In this document: positions 1 to 7,996 of the stretch, piece by piece | Layout of the letters: each line of letters starts with the position of its first letter | How positions within the stretch are numbered: the stretch's first letter is position 1 | Program-made: the position numbers and the translations under genes | NCBI RefSeq assembly: GCF_000482365.1 | Contig: NZ_AXVC01000018.1 | Location: forward strand, 62,001-126,000 | DNA: 64,000 bases | Reading direction: 5' to 3' | From: Porphyromonas uenonis DSM 23387 = JCM 13868 | GTDB lineage: Bacteria; Bacteroidota; Bacteroidia; Bacteroidales; Porphyromonadaceae | Notes under the pieces: model-generated | The model's input: only the letters and a program-made list of their open reading frames with translations | Database searches by the model: none | What the model was told of the DNA's origin: nothing

Positions 1-440
1 GTCCCTGCAGAGATGACTTGCTGTATGAGTCGGAAGAGGTCTAGTGGAGCTCCTGCGAACGAGGTCTCTACGAGCAGGTACTTGCTAGTCCCTAGTGTGA
101 GTAGATGCTTGGCGAGGTGCGCCTCGAAGCCTTCGTCCAGCATATGTTCTGCGCCAAGCATCAGAGGAACATCTAGATCCGACAGGTCTGGGAGCAGTCG
201 CTCTAGCTCCTGCTGGAGAGTACTGCTATCGTTATGCGGGTAGCGCCTATAGATGTGTGGTGTGGTGATGATACGCTGGATGCCGATAGAGTGCATCGCC
301 TCAATGAGTTGACGGGTCTCGTCAAGAGAGCGGCTCCCGTCATCGACCGCAGGGACGAGGTGACAGTGTATGTCTGTCATCCCTTCGAGCCAGCCGGCAG
401 AGATGATATCTACTTTCTTATGCTTTGTGAGCCACCACAT
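1..440 (-). CDS. PHP-family protein-tyrosine phosphatase (CpsB/YwqE/Php1 type), 3' end cut by window edge
   Basis: Predicted manganese-dependent PHP-fold phosphatase that removes phosphate from tyrosines of the neighbouring BY-kinase during polysaccharide export. Translating the minus strand from the ATG at 440 gives 146 residues with the family's metal-binding motifs: DIHCH at about 23-27, DDG at 33-35, TPH at 60-62 and GAEH at 96-99. The reading frame is open to base 1, so the C-terminal part lies outside the window. It starts 48 bp after the stop of the tyrosine kinase and is probably co-transcribed with it, as in the P. gingivalis Ptk1/Php1 pair. No strong ribosome-binding site is visible and the start could be slightly different. 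Family assignment is firm; the substrate is inferred from context. Confidence 0.9.
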   Translation of the reverse strand, partial: MWWLTKHKKVDIISAGWLEGMTDIHCHLVPAVDDGSRSLDETRQLIEAMHSIGIQRIITTPHIYRRYPHNDSSTLQQELERLLPDLSDLDVPLMLGAEHMLDEGFEAHLAKHLLTLGTSKYLLVETSFAGAPLDLFRLIQQVISAG

Positions 441-488
441 AGTGTCTAGATATCTATTGCAGCGATGGATTAGTTGGGGCTCTTTACG

Positions 489-2975
489 CTACTCCTTGTC
501 ACTGCCATACTCTCCATAGCCCCCATATCCGTAGCTGCCGTAGCCGTATCCATAGGAGGAGGCTCCTACGCCGGTATCGTTGAGTACGATACAGAGTCCC
601 TTGAGGCGTCGCTCTTGATAGAGATCCTCTAGTTCGGGGAGGAGTCGACGTGGCAGGTGATTCTCACGAACCACCATAATCGTGATGTCAGTCAGATGAC
701 TGATGACGCGTGTGTCAGCAAGCTTGAGTACAGGTATCGTGTCTAGCACGATATAGTCAAAGGATCCATCAGCATACTGTAGTAACTCCTCAAAGCGTGG
801 CGACATCAGGAGCTCGGTGGGATTCGGTGGAGTGGGACCACTGGGAGCGACGAATAGGAACTCGGACTCTGACGTGGGATAAATGATCTGCTGTGGAGAT
901 ATCTTACTGTCGGAGAGGTAAGAGGTGAGTCCCTGCAGACTTGCTAAGTGTATGCCGATGGCCTTGGATAGAGCGCTCTTGCGTATGTCACAGTCTACGA
1001 GGAGTACACGCTTGCCTGACTGTGCTAAGCTTAGAGCTAGGTTGGACGAGGTGAAGGTCTTGCCCGAGCTCGGAATAGCGGAGGTGACTAGAATTCGCTT
1101 GACTGGAGCTCCACTATTAGGCGCTAAGAAGGAGATGTTAGAGCGTATCACCGTGAAAGCCTCTGAGACGATAGTACGCCGATGGCGACCGACGATAAAT
1201 GTGCGTGAAGCCTGATCAATAACCTCGCTCTGCTCCTTAGTTGTCAGTCCTGTGAGCCTACTCTTGAGTTGCTCAGCAGTACTCTTCAGATGGCGCTTAG
1301 AAGCTTTGTAGTGTGGCACCTCTCCCAGTATAGGTATGGTGGTGTAGCGCTCTATATCTACCTTGCCACGTACCTTATTGTTAGCTATGCTACGTATATA
1401 CAGTATGGCTATTGGGATCAGAAGTCCGAGTAGACCAGCTGCCAGCATGATGATCGGTACACGAGGACTGACTGGCCCGGCAGGCCCTGTCGGTGCCTGG
1501 ATGAGACGAGCGTTAGACTCGGCGGCTTCGATAGAGAGTGCGTTTTGCTCCCGTACGTTGAGGAGGAAGAGGTATAGCTCCTCCTTGATCTTCTGCTGTC
1601 GGTAGATGCTCCCCACGATGCGCTCCTGCATAGGCACGGAGGTGATACGCCCCTTGTAGCTAGACTGCTCGGAGAGGATGCCTTGACGCTCCACCTCGAG
1701 TGTCGATATGAGGTTGTCTATAGAGGTGATGATAGAGAGTCTCTGTGCAGCAAGCTGGGTGTTAATCTCCTGGACGAGCGGGTTGTTGCTACTAGAGTTA
1801 GCTTGTAGCTGGTCACGCTTGAGCAGTAGTTCGTTGTACTTAGCAATAGCAGCTTCGATGGCTGGAGAGGCAATGCCCACATTGGCTGGGATGAGAGACT
1901 CCATTTGACTCTTGTCCCTGAGGTGACCTCGGACAAACTGAGCGATGGAGATGCTATTGTTGAGATCGACTAGCCGCGTCTTGACTTCAGAGCTTCCCTT
2001 GATGTATTCTTGCGCTTCGGCCTGTATGTCAGCAATCTGCTGCGACTGCTTGAAGTCTTCGATCTCTGCATCGACCTGTCCCAGCTCGGAGCTAATGATA
2101 GCTAGACGATCATCGACAAAGCGCTGCGTACTCTCTGCTATCTTGACCTTGTCCGAGCGCTCTAGCTCTGTGTAGACGAGGATGAGTGTGGAGAGAAAGT
2201 CCTCAGCTAGCAGTGGGTTGCCCGACTGTATGGTGAGCTTGATGACGGAGGCGTCTTTCTGCTGGAGAGATACTTGCAAGGCTCTCATGTAGTCACGTAC
2301 GACCGCATTGAAGTTGTCTTTTTGCACCTTCAGTACTTCGTAGTTTGGAAAGTCGCTGTAGTATGGTGTGTTCTCTACGACTAGCTTGCCAATGGGCGTA
2401 GCGATGGTGTCGCCTAGCGTTGCGACGATAGGCTCTTGCACCTTGCCGGTCAGCGAACTCTTAATGTCGTAGAGGATCACCTGGTTGTCTGCATCATCTT
2501 TGTCCAGCTTGACACGGAGGCTGACCTTTTCGTCTGGATCGGCATCAACAAAGCGGATAGATACGGGCGACTGCTTGTAGAGCTCTCTCTTCCTCAGCCC
2601 AGCATCGTAATGGTACTGCACATCTAGTCCGAGACGACGTACGGTCTCGCTGACGACACGCTCGGTGCCTAAGACGATGATCTGATTAGAGACATCATCG
2701 CTGTAGGAGTGCTTGTCTCCCGTAAACTGCGCTAGCCGCTCTATGGCAGAGTTGATCGAGGTCTCACTCTTGATCAAGAGACTCGCAGAGCGACTGTATT
2801 GATGGGATGAGGACTTGATGTAGAGAAATCCTAGAGTAAGGCAGATGAGAAACGATAGCAGTATGAAGAGCCAGTTGGCCTGAAGGATCACTAAAACATC
2901 TCGTAGGGAGAATGCGCTGACCTCCTCAGAGGAGCGTATAGGCTCCTGCTGGCTAGAAGTTGTGGGGTATTCCAT
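489..2975 (-). CDS. wzc: Polysaccharide co-polymerase / BY-family tyrosine autokinase (Wzc/Ptk1-like)
   Basis: Inner-membrane protein of 828 residues predicted to control chain length and export of surface polysaccharide through cycles of tyrosine autophosphorylation. A Wzz-type N-terminus carries a membrane helix at about 34-53; a long coiled-coil periplasmic region (about 270-480) leads to a second helix at 507-527. The cytoplasmic kinase has Walker A SAIPSSGKT (632-640), Walker A' VLLVDCD (657-663) and Walker B YIVLD (741-745). The extreme C-terminus is a Gly/Tyr tail with seven tyrosines (808, 810, 812, 815, 817, 820, 823), the usual autophosphorylation cluster. Length and order match single-chain Gram-negative BY-kinases. 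The Wza-like gene precedes it and a PHP phosphatase follows, giving export pore, kinase and phosphatase in one operon. Confidence 0.95.
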   Translation of the reverse strand: MEYPTTSSQQEPIRSSEEVSAFSLRDVLVILQANWLFILLSFLICLTLGFLYIKSSSHQYSRSASLLIKSETSINSAIERLAQFTGDKHSYSDDVSNQIIVLGTERVVSETVRRLGLDVQYHYDAGLRKRELYKQSPVSIRFVDADPDEKVSLRVKLDKDDADNQVILYDIKSSLTGKVQEPIVATLGDTIATPIGKLVVENTPYYSDFPNYEVLKVQKDNFNAVVRDYMRALQVSLQQKDASVIKLTIQSGNPLLAEDFLSTLILVYTELERSDKVKIAESTQRFVDDRLAIISSELGQVDAEIEDFKQSQQIADIQAEAQEYIKGSSEVKTRLVDLNNSISIAQFVRGHLRDKSQMESLIPANVGIASPAIEAAIAKYNELLLKRDQLQANSSSNNPLVQEINTQLAAQRLSIITSIDNLISTLEVERQGILSEQSSYKGRITSVPMQERIVGSIYRQQKIKEELYLFLLNVREQNALSIEAAESNARLIQAPTGPAGPVSPRVPIIMLAAGLLGLLIPIAILYIRSIANNKVRGKVDIERYTTIPILGEVPHYKASKRHLKSTAEQLKSRLTGLTTKEQSEVIDQASRTFIVGRHRRTIVSEAFTVIRSNISFLAPNSGAPVKRILVTSAIPSSGKTFTSSNLALSLAQSGKRVLLVDCDIRKSALSKAIGIHLASLQGLTSYLSDSKISPQQIIYPTSESEFLFVAPSGPTPPNPTELLMSPRFEELLQYADGSFDYIVLDTIPVLKLADTRVISHLTDITIMVVRENHLPRRLLPELEDLYQERRLKGLCIVLNDTGVGASSYGYGYGSYGYGGYGEYGSDKE

Positions 2976-3018
2976 TCTAATAAACCGTGCTGAGTATAGT
3001 GGGGGGGGCTAGAGGCGC

Positions 3019-3840
3019 TTACTTCTTCTGGCTAGCCATAATCGTGAAGACGAAGGTGGTCAGAGAGGTCGCTGTGCTGACCACGCTGAGCCAGGTTCCC
3101 ACGTTGTTGTTGGGGTTAATGTTAGCTGTTTGAGCTTTGGCATCGTTTGGCTCCACATATACGATATCTCCCTGACGGAGGAAGTAGCATGGTGAGTCAA
3201 ATATCTTGTTAGTACGTAAATCGTGTGCTACGATGTATCGCTCTCCGTTGATCTCTCGTATGACTAGTACGTTATCTCTGCGTCCCTGTATGGTTAGGTC
3301 TCCCGCCATAGCGATAGCGTCCAGTATGGAGACTTGGTCACTCACCATAGGAAAGCGCCCTGGATGAGCCACTTCGCCCAGTACAGAGATCTGTGCATTG
3401 AGTAGAGAGACCGTGACGGTAGCATCGTTGAGTAAGCCCTTGTCGCGAAGCTCCGTAGCGATCTTCGTGTTGAGCTCACTACGGGTCAGTCCCTCCACAT
3501 GGACACGCCCTAGTGCAGGAAAAGTGACGTAACCCTCCTCGTCTACCATGTAGCCCTGCTGGGTGTTAGACGCTGAGATGCCGAACGCACTATAGTATCC
3601 GACCATCGGGAGGTTAAAGGGATCAGAGAGCTCTCGATTCTTGGAGTTGACCGTGATACCGAGCATATCGCCCTTAGCAATACGCAGGACGGGTACGCTA
3701 TATTGGCTCTGAGAGCTCATGGAGACATCTTGTAGGTAGACGACCTCTTTACGTGATGCGCACGAGGTCGTTATAAGACAGAGTGACGCTACTAGAAAAA
3801 CTCCAAATAAGTGCATGTGCACTCGAAATAAAGATTTCAT
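3019..3840 (-). CDS. Wza-like polysaccharide export lipoprotein (Poly_export/SLBB)
   Basis: Predicted outer-membrane lipoprotein of 273 residues that forms the exit pore for polysaccharide and docks on the Wzc kinase. The frame is open to 3906, but I chose the ATG at 3840 because it gives a proper lipoprotein signal: MKSLFR, a hydrophobic stretch, then the lipobox ITTSC. The longer form would place 22 unrelated residues before this. The mature part contains the polysaccharide export domain (KGDMLGITV near residue 70) followed by an SLBB-type segment with VSVLGEVAHPGRF-like sequence (here ISVLGEVAHPGRF). A hydrophobic stretch near the C-terminus may be a membrane helix. A promoter-like TATCTTTG lies upstream at 3970-3977 (minus strand). 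The kinase starts 43 bp after its stop. Confidence 0.88.
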   Translation of the reverse strand: MKSLFRVHMHLFGVFLVASLCLITTSCASRKEVVYLQDVSMSSQSQYSVPVLRIAKGDMLGITVNSKNRELSDPFNLPMVGYYSAFGISASNTQQGYMVDEEGYVTFPALGRVHVEGLTRSELNTKIATELRDKGLLNDATVTVSLLNAQISVLGEVAHPGRFPMVSDQVSILDAIAMAGDLTIQGRRDNVLVIREINGERYIVAHDLRTNKIFDSPCYFLRQGDIVYVEPNDAKAQTANINPNNNVGTWLSVVSTATSLTTFVFTIMASQKK

Positions 3841-3969
3841 CCTTAAGTAGATGCGTTGTTTTGTTTGCTTAGAGGGGGGGCTCCAGAAAAAGCAAGGAAA
3901 AGCCACCTTTCTCTCGTTCGAAAGCTTCTTCCTTCAGGCAATTTCTATTGATTATTTAGTTAGCATGGA

Positions 3970-3977
3970 CAAAGATA
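3970..3977 (-). promoter_or_regulatory. Candidate Bacteroidota -7 box for the polysaccharide export operon
   Basis: The minus strand reads TATCTTTG, an exact match to the Bacteroidota -7 consensus TAnnTTTG, about 130 bp upstream of the Wza-like start. It separates the export module from the pyruvyl transferase gene, which ends at 4029. No clear TTTG -33 element is visible at the expected distance. Confidence 0.5.
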
Positions 3978-4028
3978 CTTATAAAAAATGATTCAAGAGA
4001 CTCTTTTCGCGACAAAATACACACCCCT

Positions 4029-5138
4029 TTACCTTAAAGCGTTCTGGAGGAAGTTGAGAGAGTCTGCTCGATGTGATGCTAGGCTCTGTGCGACGGCCTC
4101 CACGTCGTAGAGCTTTGGCGAGCTGACCAGCTCATGCGCTCCCTCCTGATGGCGCTCCAGACCGAAGAGCTCGGTCAGGGTGTCAAAGCGACTGCAACCG
4201 CCATGGTTGTTGACGATGGCGACAAAGGGTTTGCCAAAGATGAGCGAGAAGGCGACCCCGTGGAAAGAGTCCGTCACCACGCACTGAGCGTTGAGGATCC
4301 CCTCGAGCCATGCCTCTACGGGTGGCAAGATGCACGCCTTCAGACCTCGTCCACGCTCCATCCAGTGGCGCCACGGAGCGAAGAGTTGGCACGTCGTATG
4401 ATGCGACTCAGCGATCTGCCGTGCGAGCTCCTCCTTGTGCGGCGTGTGCGTCAGCATATAGGCGAAGACCTCTCCCGAAGGCTCCTCCCGCAGTCCAAGC
4501 TGGTCCATGTACTCCTCTCTTGTGAAGAGCATCGTCGGGTCCAGCACCCACTGAGCTGAGGCGCCAAACCGCTGCGCTAAGAGCGGCACGGCCGAACTCT
4601 CACGCACCGATATAGCTACAAAGCGACTCAAGAGCTCGCTGTAGAGAGCCGTCCGCTCAGGAGCTATGTCTATCGGATCCACTCCGAAGGAAGCCGCATA
4701 GGCGATGCGTCGCACCGGGTCCGCCTCAGGGATAAAGCCGAGGAAGTAGTCGTCCAGCATCGGGACAAACTCCTGTCGCCACACCTGATCACTCCCCACG
4801 ATATAGGCGTGAGCAGGCTGCTTGCGGTAGTATTGCCGTAGCTGTGCGTCACTGCGTAGCGGTGGCGAGAGCGTGATGTGCTGCTGTACGAAGCGAGACG
4901 TGTGCTGTAGTACGACACGCTCCGATCGTATAGATTGATCGTAGGAGATCCGCTTGACGGTGCGAACCTGCGCCTCAGCCCATCGCCTTAGCCGAGAGCG
5001 ACGGTCGAAAGGTATGTCCAGCGTCACAGGCTCGTAGTCCATCTGGCGCAAGGCTTGCTGTAGCGCATAGGCCTGCATGATACCCCCATAGTTAGCCCCT
5101 AGTGGGTGGGTCAATATATGGATTCGTTTAGTCGTCAT
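4029..5138 (-). CDS. Polysaccharide pyruvyl transferase family protein
   Basis: Protein of 369 residues matching the polysaccharide pyruvyl transferase fold, which adds pyruvate ketals to sugar residues from phosphoenolpyruvate, usually in surface polysaccharides. The N-terminus has the family-typical NYGGIMQAYALQQAL segment (about 17-31), the middle has AYIVGSDQVWR, and the C-terminal half has TDSFHGVAFSLIFGKPF, the conserved nucleotide-sugar-side motif of the family. No signal peptide or membrane helix, so it should act in the cytoplasm. It begins 4 bp after the flippase stop, so the two are almost certainly one transcript. The acceptor sugar cannot be told from sequence; some family members in Bacteroidota are of unknown specificity. 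Confidence 0.88.
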   Translation of the reverse strand: MTTKRIHILTHPLGANYGGIMQAYALQQALRQMDYEPVTLDIPFDRRSRLRRWAEAQVRTVKRISYDQSIRSERVVLQHTSRFVQQHITLSPPLRSDAQLRQYYRKQPAHAYIVGSDQVWRQEFVPMLDDYFLGFIPEADPVRRIAYAASFGVDPIDIAPERTALYSELLSRFVAISVRESSAVPLLAQRFGASAQWVLDPTMLFTREEYMDQLGLREEPSGEVFAYMLTHTPHKEELARQIAESHHTTCQLFAPWRHWMERGRGLKACILPPVEAWLEGILNAQCVVTDSFHGVAFSLIFGKPFVAIVNNHGGCSRFDTLTELFGLERHQEGAHELVSSPKLYDVEAVAQSLASHRADSLNFLQNALR

Positions 5139-5142
5139 CGTC

Positions 5143-6735
5143 TTAGTCTAGTAAGTTCTTTGGAGCCTGTCGCCTCTTGGAGAGATGCAGGTAGCCCTTT
5201 ACGAGTCGTCTCTCTTCGACAGTTAGCGAGAGCGTTAAGATGACCACGGCACACAATCCGCCAAGCAAGATAGATGCCACCAGTAGTCCCCAGATAGAGC
5301 CGACGTAGTGGAGCAGGTGCCGATAGATGTAAGCCCCCACTAGCATGACGATGGTTGGAGGTAAGATGGGTAGCACCACCCGCTTGAGGTAGTAGCCCAC
5401 GCCTAGAGCGTGGTATCTGTAGGAGAGCACCAGTCGTACCGCTAGGCACGCTATGGAGACCAATATGTTGATGTATATAGAGTACTCTGGTGGTGCGCCC
5501 AACCAGAAAGCCAGCATAGAGAGCGGTAGGATCATGATGATCATCCCCCCGACCACTACTTGGTAAATGCGTACCCGCCCCGTCGCTTGGATCCCCGTCA
5601 TAAGCGCCCCCGAGAGACTCTCTATGAGCAGTACGATCAGCGTCAACTGGAGCAGTAAGCTCGCATAGGCCGGTGGCTTGACAAGCCACAGACGGAGCAG
5701 TAGGTCCAGGTCTAGCGCAAAGGGGATCACCACGCAGAGCATCAGCAGGTAGGAGATCTTAGCACTGGCGCAGATGAGCTTATGCAGGTAGCCATACTCC
5801 TCGGCAGCGTACGACTTGATAATCTGCGGATTGGCCGCCATCTGATAGTTATTGGCAAAGGTAAGCAGCGCACCACGCACCGAGTTGACAATGCCAAAGG
5901 CCGCATTCAGAAGGGGCCCGAAGAAGTAGTTGTAGACGATATTGATACCCTGCGTCTGAGCCACAGCAGCGAGATTGCCAAAGAGGTTCCACCCCGAGTA
6001 GGAGAGTATCTCTCGGTAAGCCGACCTGTCCCGAACCCAGCGAAAGTGTACCTGACGAAAGAGCCTACGCGTGCACCCCACGTAGCAGAGCGCCATCACG
6101 CCACTGACGGCAAGAAGCAGGATAGGGTAGAGGAGGAGCTTGTCGCCAGCGTAAGCCTTCAGGAGTAGCACGGCACCCAGTCGTAGCGAGATGTCCACGA
6201 TGCTGAGCAGGGCAAAGAGATTCATCCGCTCGTGAGAGACTATGAGGCTTTGAAACGGGGTGAGCAGCATGTTGACCACAAAGGTCCCCAAGGAGATAAA
6301 GTAGATCCACAGCGCCACCGTCAGTCGCTCGGGAGGAGCCACCAGATGGCTCGGCACGTACCATAGACCGAAGGGGATCGCCACGGCGCAGATGAGCAGA
6401 ACCAGTAGTAGCTGCACCACGATTGAGACACTGTATACGCGCCCCACGCCTGAGTCGTTGCCCCGTCCCAGCTCGTAGGAGTAGAAGCGCTGTGTGGCGG
6501 CGACCATCGCCCCATTGACAAAGCCAAAGGCGGTCACCAAGCTCCCCACCACCTGATAGACCCCGAAGTCCTCTACCCCGAGCGCTGCTAGGAGCACCCT
6601 AGAAATATATAGAGAGAGTAGCGTGACCACCGCCATACGCACGAAGAGGAAGAGCGTATTGCGAGCGATACGCTGCGTGCGAGACGATGGCATCGTGTGC
6701 GCGTCGGTAGTCTGGTCGTGTAGCTCTTGTGCCAT
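5143..6735 (-). CDS. Polysaccharide flippase (Wzx/MATE-like, MOP superfamily)
   Basis: Integral membrane protein of 530 residues with about 12-14 hydrophobic helices, starting after a hydrophilic leader at roughly residue 25 (ARNTLFLFVRMAVVTLLSLY). The sequence ALGVEDFGVYQVVGSLV followed by FGFVNGAMVAATQRFYSYELG is typical of Bacteroidota lipopolysaccharide/polysaccharide export flippases. Predicted role: moving lipid-linked oligosaccharide units across the inner membrane. The first ATG at 6735 is used; an internal Met at residue 15 (MPSSRTQR) is an equally possible start. It is first in a two-gene unit with the pyruvyl transferase and has its own promoter-like box at 6787-6794. Confidence 0.88.
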   Translation of the reverse strand: MAQELHDQTTDAHTMPSSRTQRIARNTLFLFVRMAVVTLLSLYISRVLLAALGVEDFGVYQVVGSLVTAFGFVNGAMVAATQRFYSYELGRGNDSGVGRVYSVSIVVQLLLVLLICAVAIPFGLWYVPSHLVAPPERLTVALWIYFISLGTFVVNMLLTPFQSLIVSHERMNLFALLSIVDISLRLGAVLLLKAYAGDKLLLYPILLLAVSGVMALCYVGCTRRLFRQVHFRWVRDRSAYREILSYSGWNLFGNLAAVAQTQGINIVYNYFFGPLLNAAFGIVNSVRGALLTFANNYQMAANPQIIKSYAAEEYGYLHKLICASAKISYLLMLCVVIPFALDLDLLLRLWLVKPPAYASLLLQLTLIVLLIESLSGALMTGIQATGRVRIYQVVVGGMIIMILPLSMLAFWLGAPPEYSIYINILVSIACLAVRLVLSYRYHALGVGYYLKRVVLPILPPTIVMLVGAYIYRHLLHYVGSIWGLLVASILLGGLCAVVILTLSLTVEERRLVKGYLHLSKRRQAPKNLLD

Positions 6736-6786
6736 AGGATCTGCTGAGCAGGAGGGTGCGACCGTCCTGTGACAGCCTCACCACTG

Positions 6787-6794
6787 CAAAGGTA
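6787..6794 (-). promoter_or_regulatory. Candidate -7 box for flippase operon
   Basis: Minus strand TACCTTTG, an exact TAnnTTTG match, about 52 bp upstream of the flippase start at 6735. Confidence 0.5.
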
Positions 6795-6875
6795 GTGAAT
6801 TCGTACGACCAGCTACTTCGCCCATCACCCGGACTGACTAATGCGAAAGATGTAGCGTACTATGAATGATTTATA

Positions 6876-6883
6876 TATATTTG
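6876..6883 (+). promoter_or_regulatory. Candidate -7 box for lipoprotein gene
   Basis: TATATTTG on the plus strand, an exact TAnnTTTG match, 51 bp before the lipoprotein ATG at 6935, preceded by an A/T-rich tract. Confidence 0.5.
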
Positions 6884-6934
6884 TAGGCGTAACACCCTTG
6901 ACACTAGACACTCACAAACTAAAACCCTATAACA

Positions 6935-7642
6935 ATGATGAAGCCCATTACCTACATGAGATGCGCAGCTTCTCTTCTTGCACTTTTGCTGCTAGCCACT
7001 TCTTGCAGTTACAGTGTGCCACCGACTCCTCAGGAGCCACAAGAGAACACCTTCAAAGCCAAGTTTACGGCTACGCCCAATACCTTCTCAGGCTATGGAG
7101 GCTATGGGAAGGTTCACGGAGTGCTACAAGAACTATCTCCCAGCGGAGAACTACTCCATGAGACCCCGCTGGAGAACTCAGAGTTTACGCTACACTTTGA
7201 GAAGTATTCATCTGAGATAGCGCCCTGTGTGTATCGACCCAATGAGTTTTTAGTCCGAGAGGGTATTGACTCTAAGACCTTTAAGATTGAAGCTGAGGTC
7301 ATCAGTGGCAAGGGTAAAGGCTGTAAGCAGACCGTCCTCATCATGCGTGGTGGCAACAGGTTCTCTTTCAAAGCCGAGCCAAGTCAATTTACCTCGAAGG
7401 GCGGGACTGGTAAAGTGATAGGAACGAACTATGTCACAGATTTCGAAGGTAACGTCGTTGAGGAGCGCGATCTCGGTGATTGCAACTTTGGACTCAATGT
7501 AAGTGGTAATCCAGAGGGCATCACGGTTGACTTCGATGCGAAGACCTTCACGGTCGCAGCGGGTGGCCCAGCGACCTTCGAACTACAGGCTAATACAGGC
7601 TTTGGACAGCCATATCTCATTGAGATAAAGCGTGAAGGCTGA
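6935..7642 (+). CDS. Lipoprotein with two tandem repeat domains, function unknown
   Basis: Protein of 235 residues with a lipoprotein signal: MMKPITYMR, a hydrophobic core and the lipobox LATSC with Cys at about 24. I do not recognise the family. The mature protein consists of two similar halves of about 95 residues: the first begins FKAKFTATPNTFSGYGG and the second FSFKAEPSQFTSKGG, each followed by a GKV-G segment, a -G-(x)-E-D/L acidic stretch and a closing F-L/IEAE or FELQAN strand. This resembles duplicated beta-sandwich (Ig/BACON-like) modules of Bacteroidota surface proteins, but that is inference. The start could be the first or second Met. Monocistronic, with a promoter-like box 51 bp upstream and a repeat array downstream. 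Confidence 0.75.
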   Translation: MMKPITYMRCAASLLALLLLATSCSYSVPPTPQEPQENTFKAKFTATPNTFSGYGGYGKVHGVLQELSPSGELLHETPLENSEFTLHFEKYSSEIAPCVYRPNEFLVREGIDSKTFKIEAEVISGKGKGCKQTVLIMRGGNRFSFKAEPSQFTSKGGTGKVIGTNYVTDFEGNVVEERDLGDCNFGLNVSGNPEGITVDFDAKTFTVAAGGPATFELQANTGFGQPYLIEIKREG

Positions 7643-7739
7643 TAGACTACGAGAGCGTCGAATCGATCTCTTGTGACGGTCCCACCAGTGCAAAACTCCC
7701 TCGGAGGGGATAGTTCATTTTTCACCGAGGAACGGAAAA

Positions 7740-7802
7740 ATTCTTCCGAACTTTGATCTCATTCTTCCGAAGTTTCATTTCATTCTTCCGAACTTTTATT
7801 TC
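7740..7802. repeat. Array of three 21-bp units (phased dyad array, locus 1)
   Basis: Three exact-length tandem units at 7740-7760, 7761-7781 and 7782-7802, each beginning ATTCTTCCGAA and ending in a T/C-rich tail. Degenerate related sequence (CCTCGGAGG, CACCGAGGAAC, CCCTCCGTGAAG) extends it to about 7695-7830. The reverse complement of the same unit occurs at 48331-48393. It fills most of the 354-bp gap between the lipoprotein and dcp; the remainder is the dcp terminator. Confidence 0.8.
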
Positions 7803-7903
7803 GGCCCTCCGTGAAGAATTTTTGCTTCCCAGCGAGCTATTCGGATTTTTCTGCCTAGGGAGTGGAGCGTAGGGGTGAGAGATTAGAGAAGAGGTAGCAA
7901 GAG

Positions 7904-7937
7904 AAGAGCCTGCCACGAGATGTCGTGACAGGCTCTT
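7904..7937 (-). terminator. Hairpin terminator downstream of dcp
   Basis: Imperfect stem AAGAGCCTGcCACGA / TCGTGaCAGGCTCTT around a GATG loop. On the minus strand it is followed by a modest pyrimidine tract (CTCTTGC). It lies 60 bp past the dcp stop and can also face the lipoprotein transcript. Confidence 0.6.
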
Positions 7938-7996
7938 GCGCTATTTGTATGGATCAGGCGCTAGCTGTCGTTTGATCAGCTAGCTGCACTGTGTCA

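Noticed and set aside
13-449. Two plus-strand open frames at the left edge
   Set aside because: They are antisense to the PHP phosphatase, whose motifs are clear on the minus strand.
7722-7916. Open frame rich in RKNEIKVRKN repeats
   Set aside because: It is a translation of the 21-bp array and not a protein gene.
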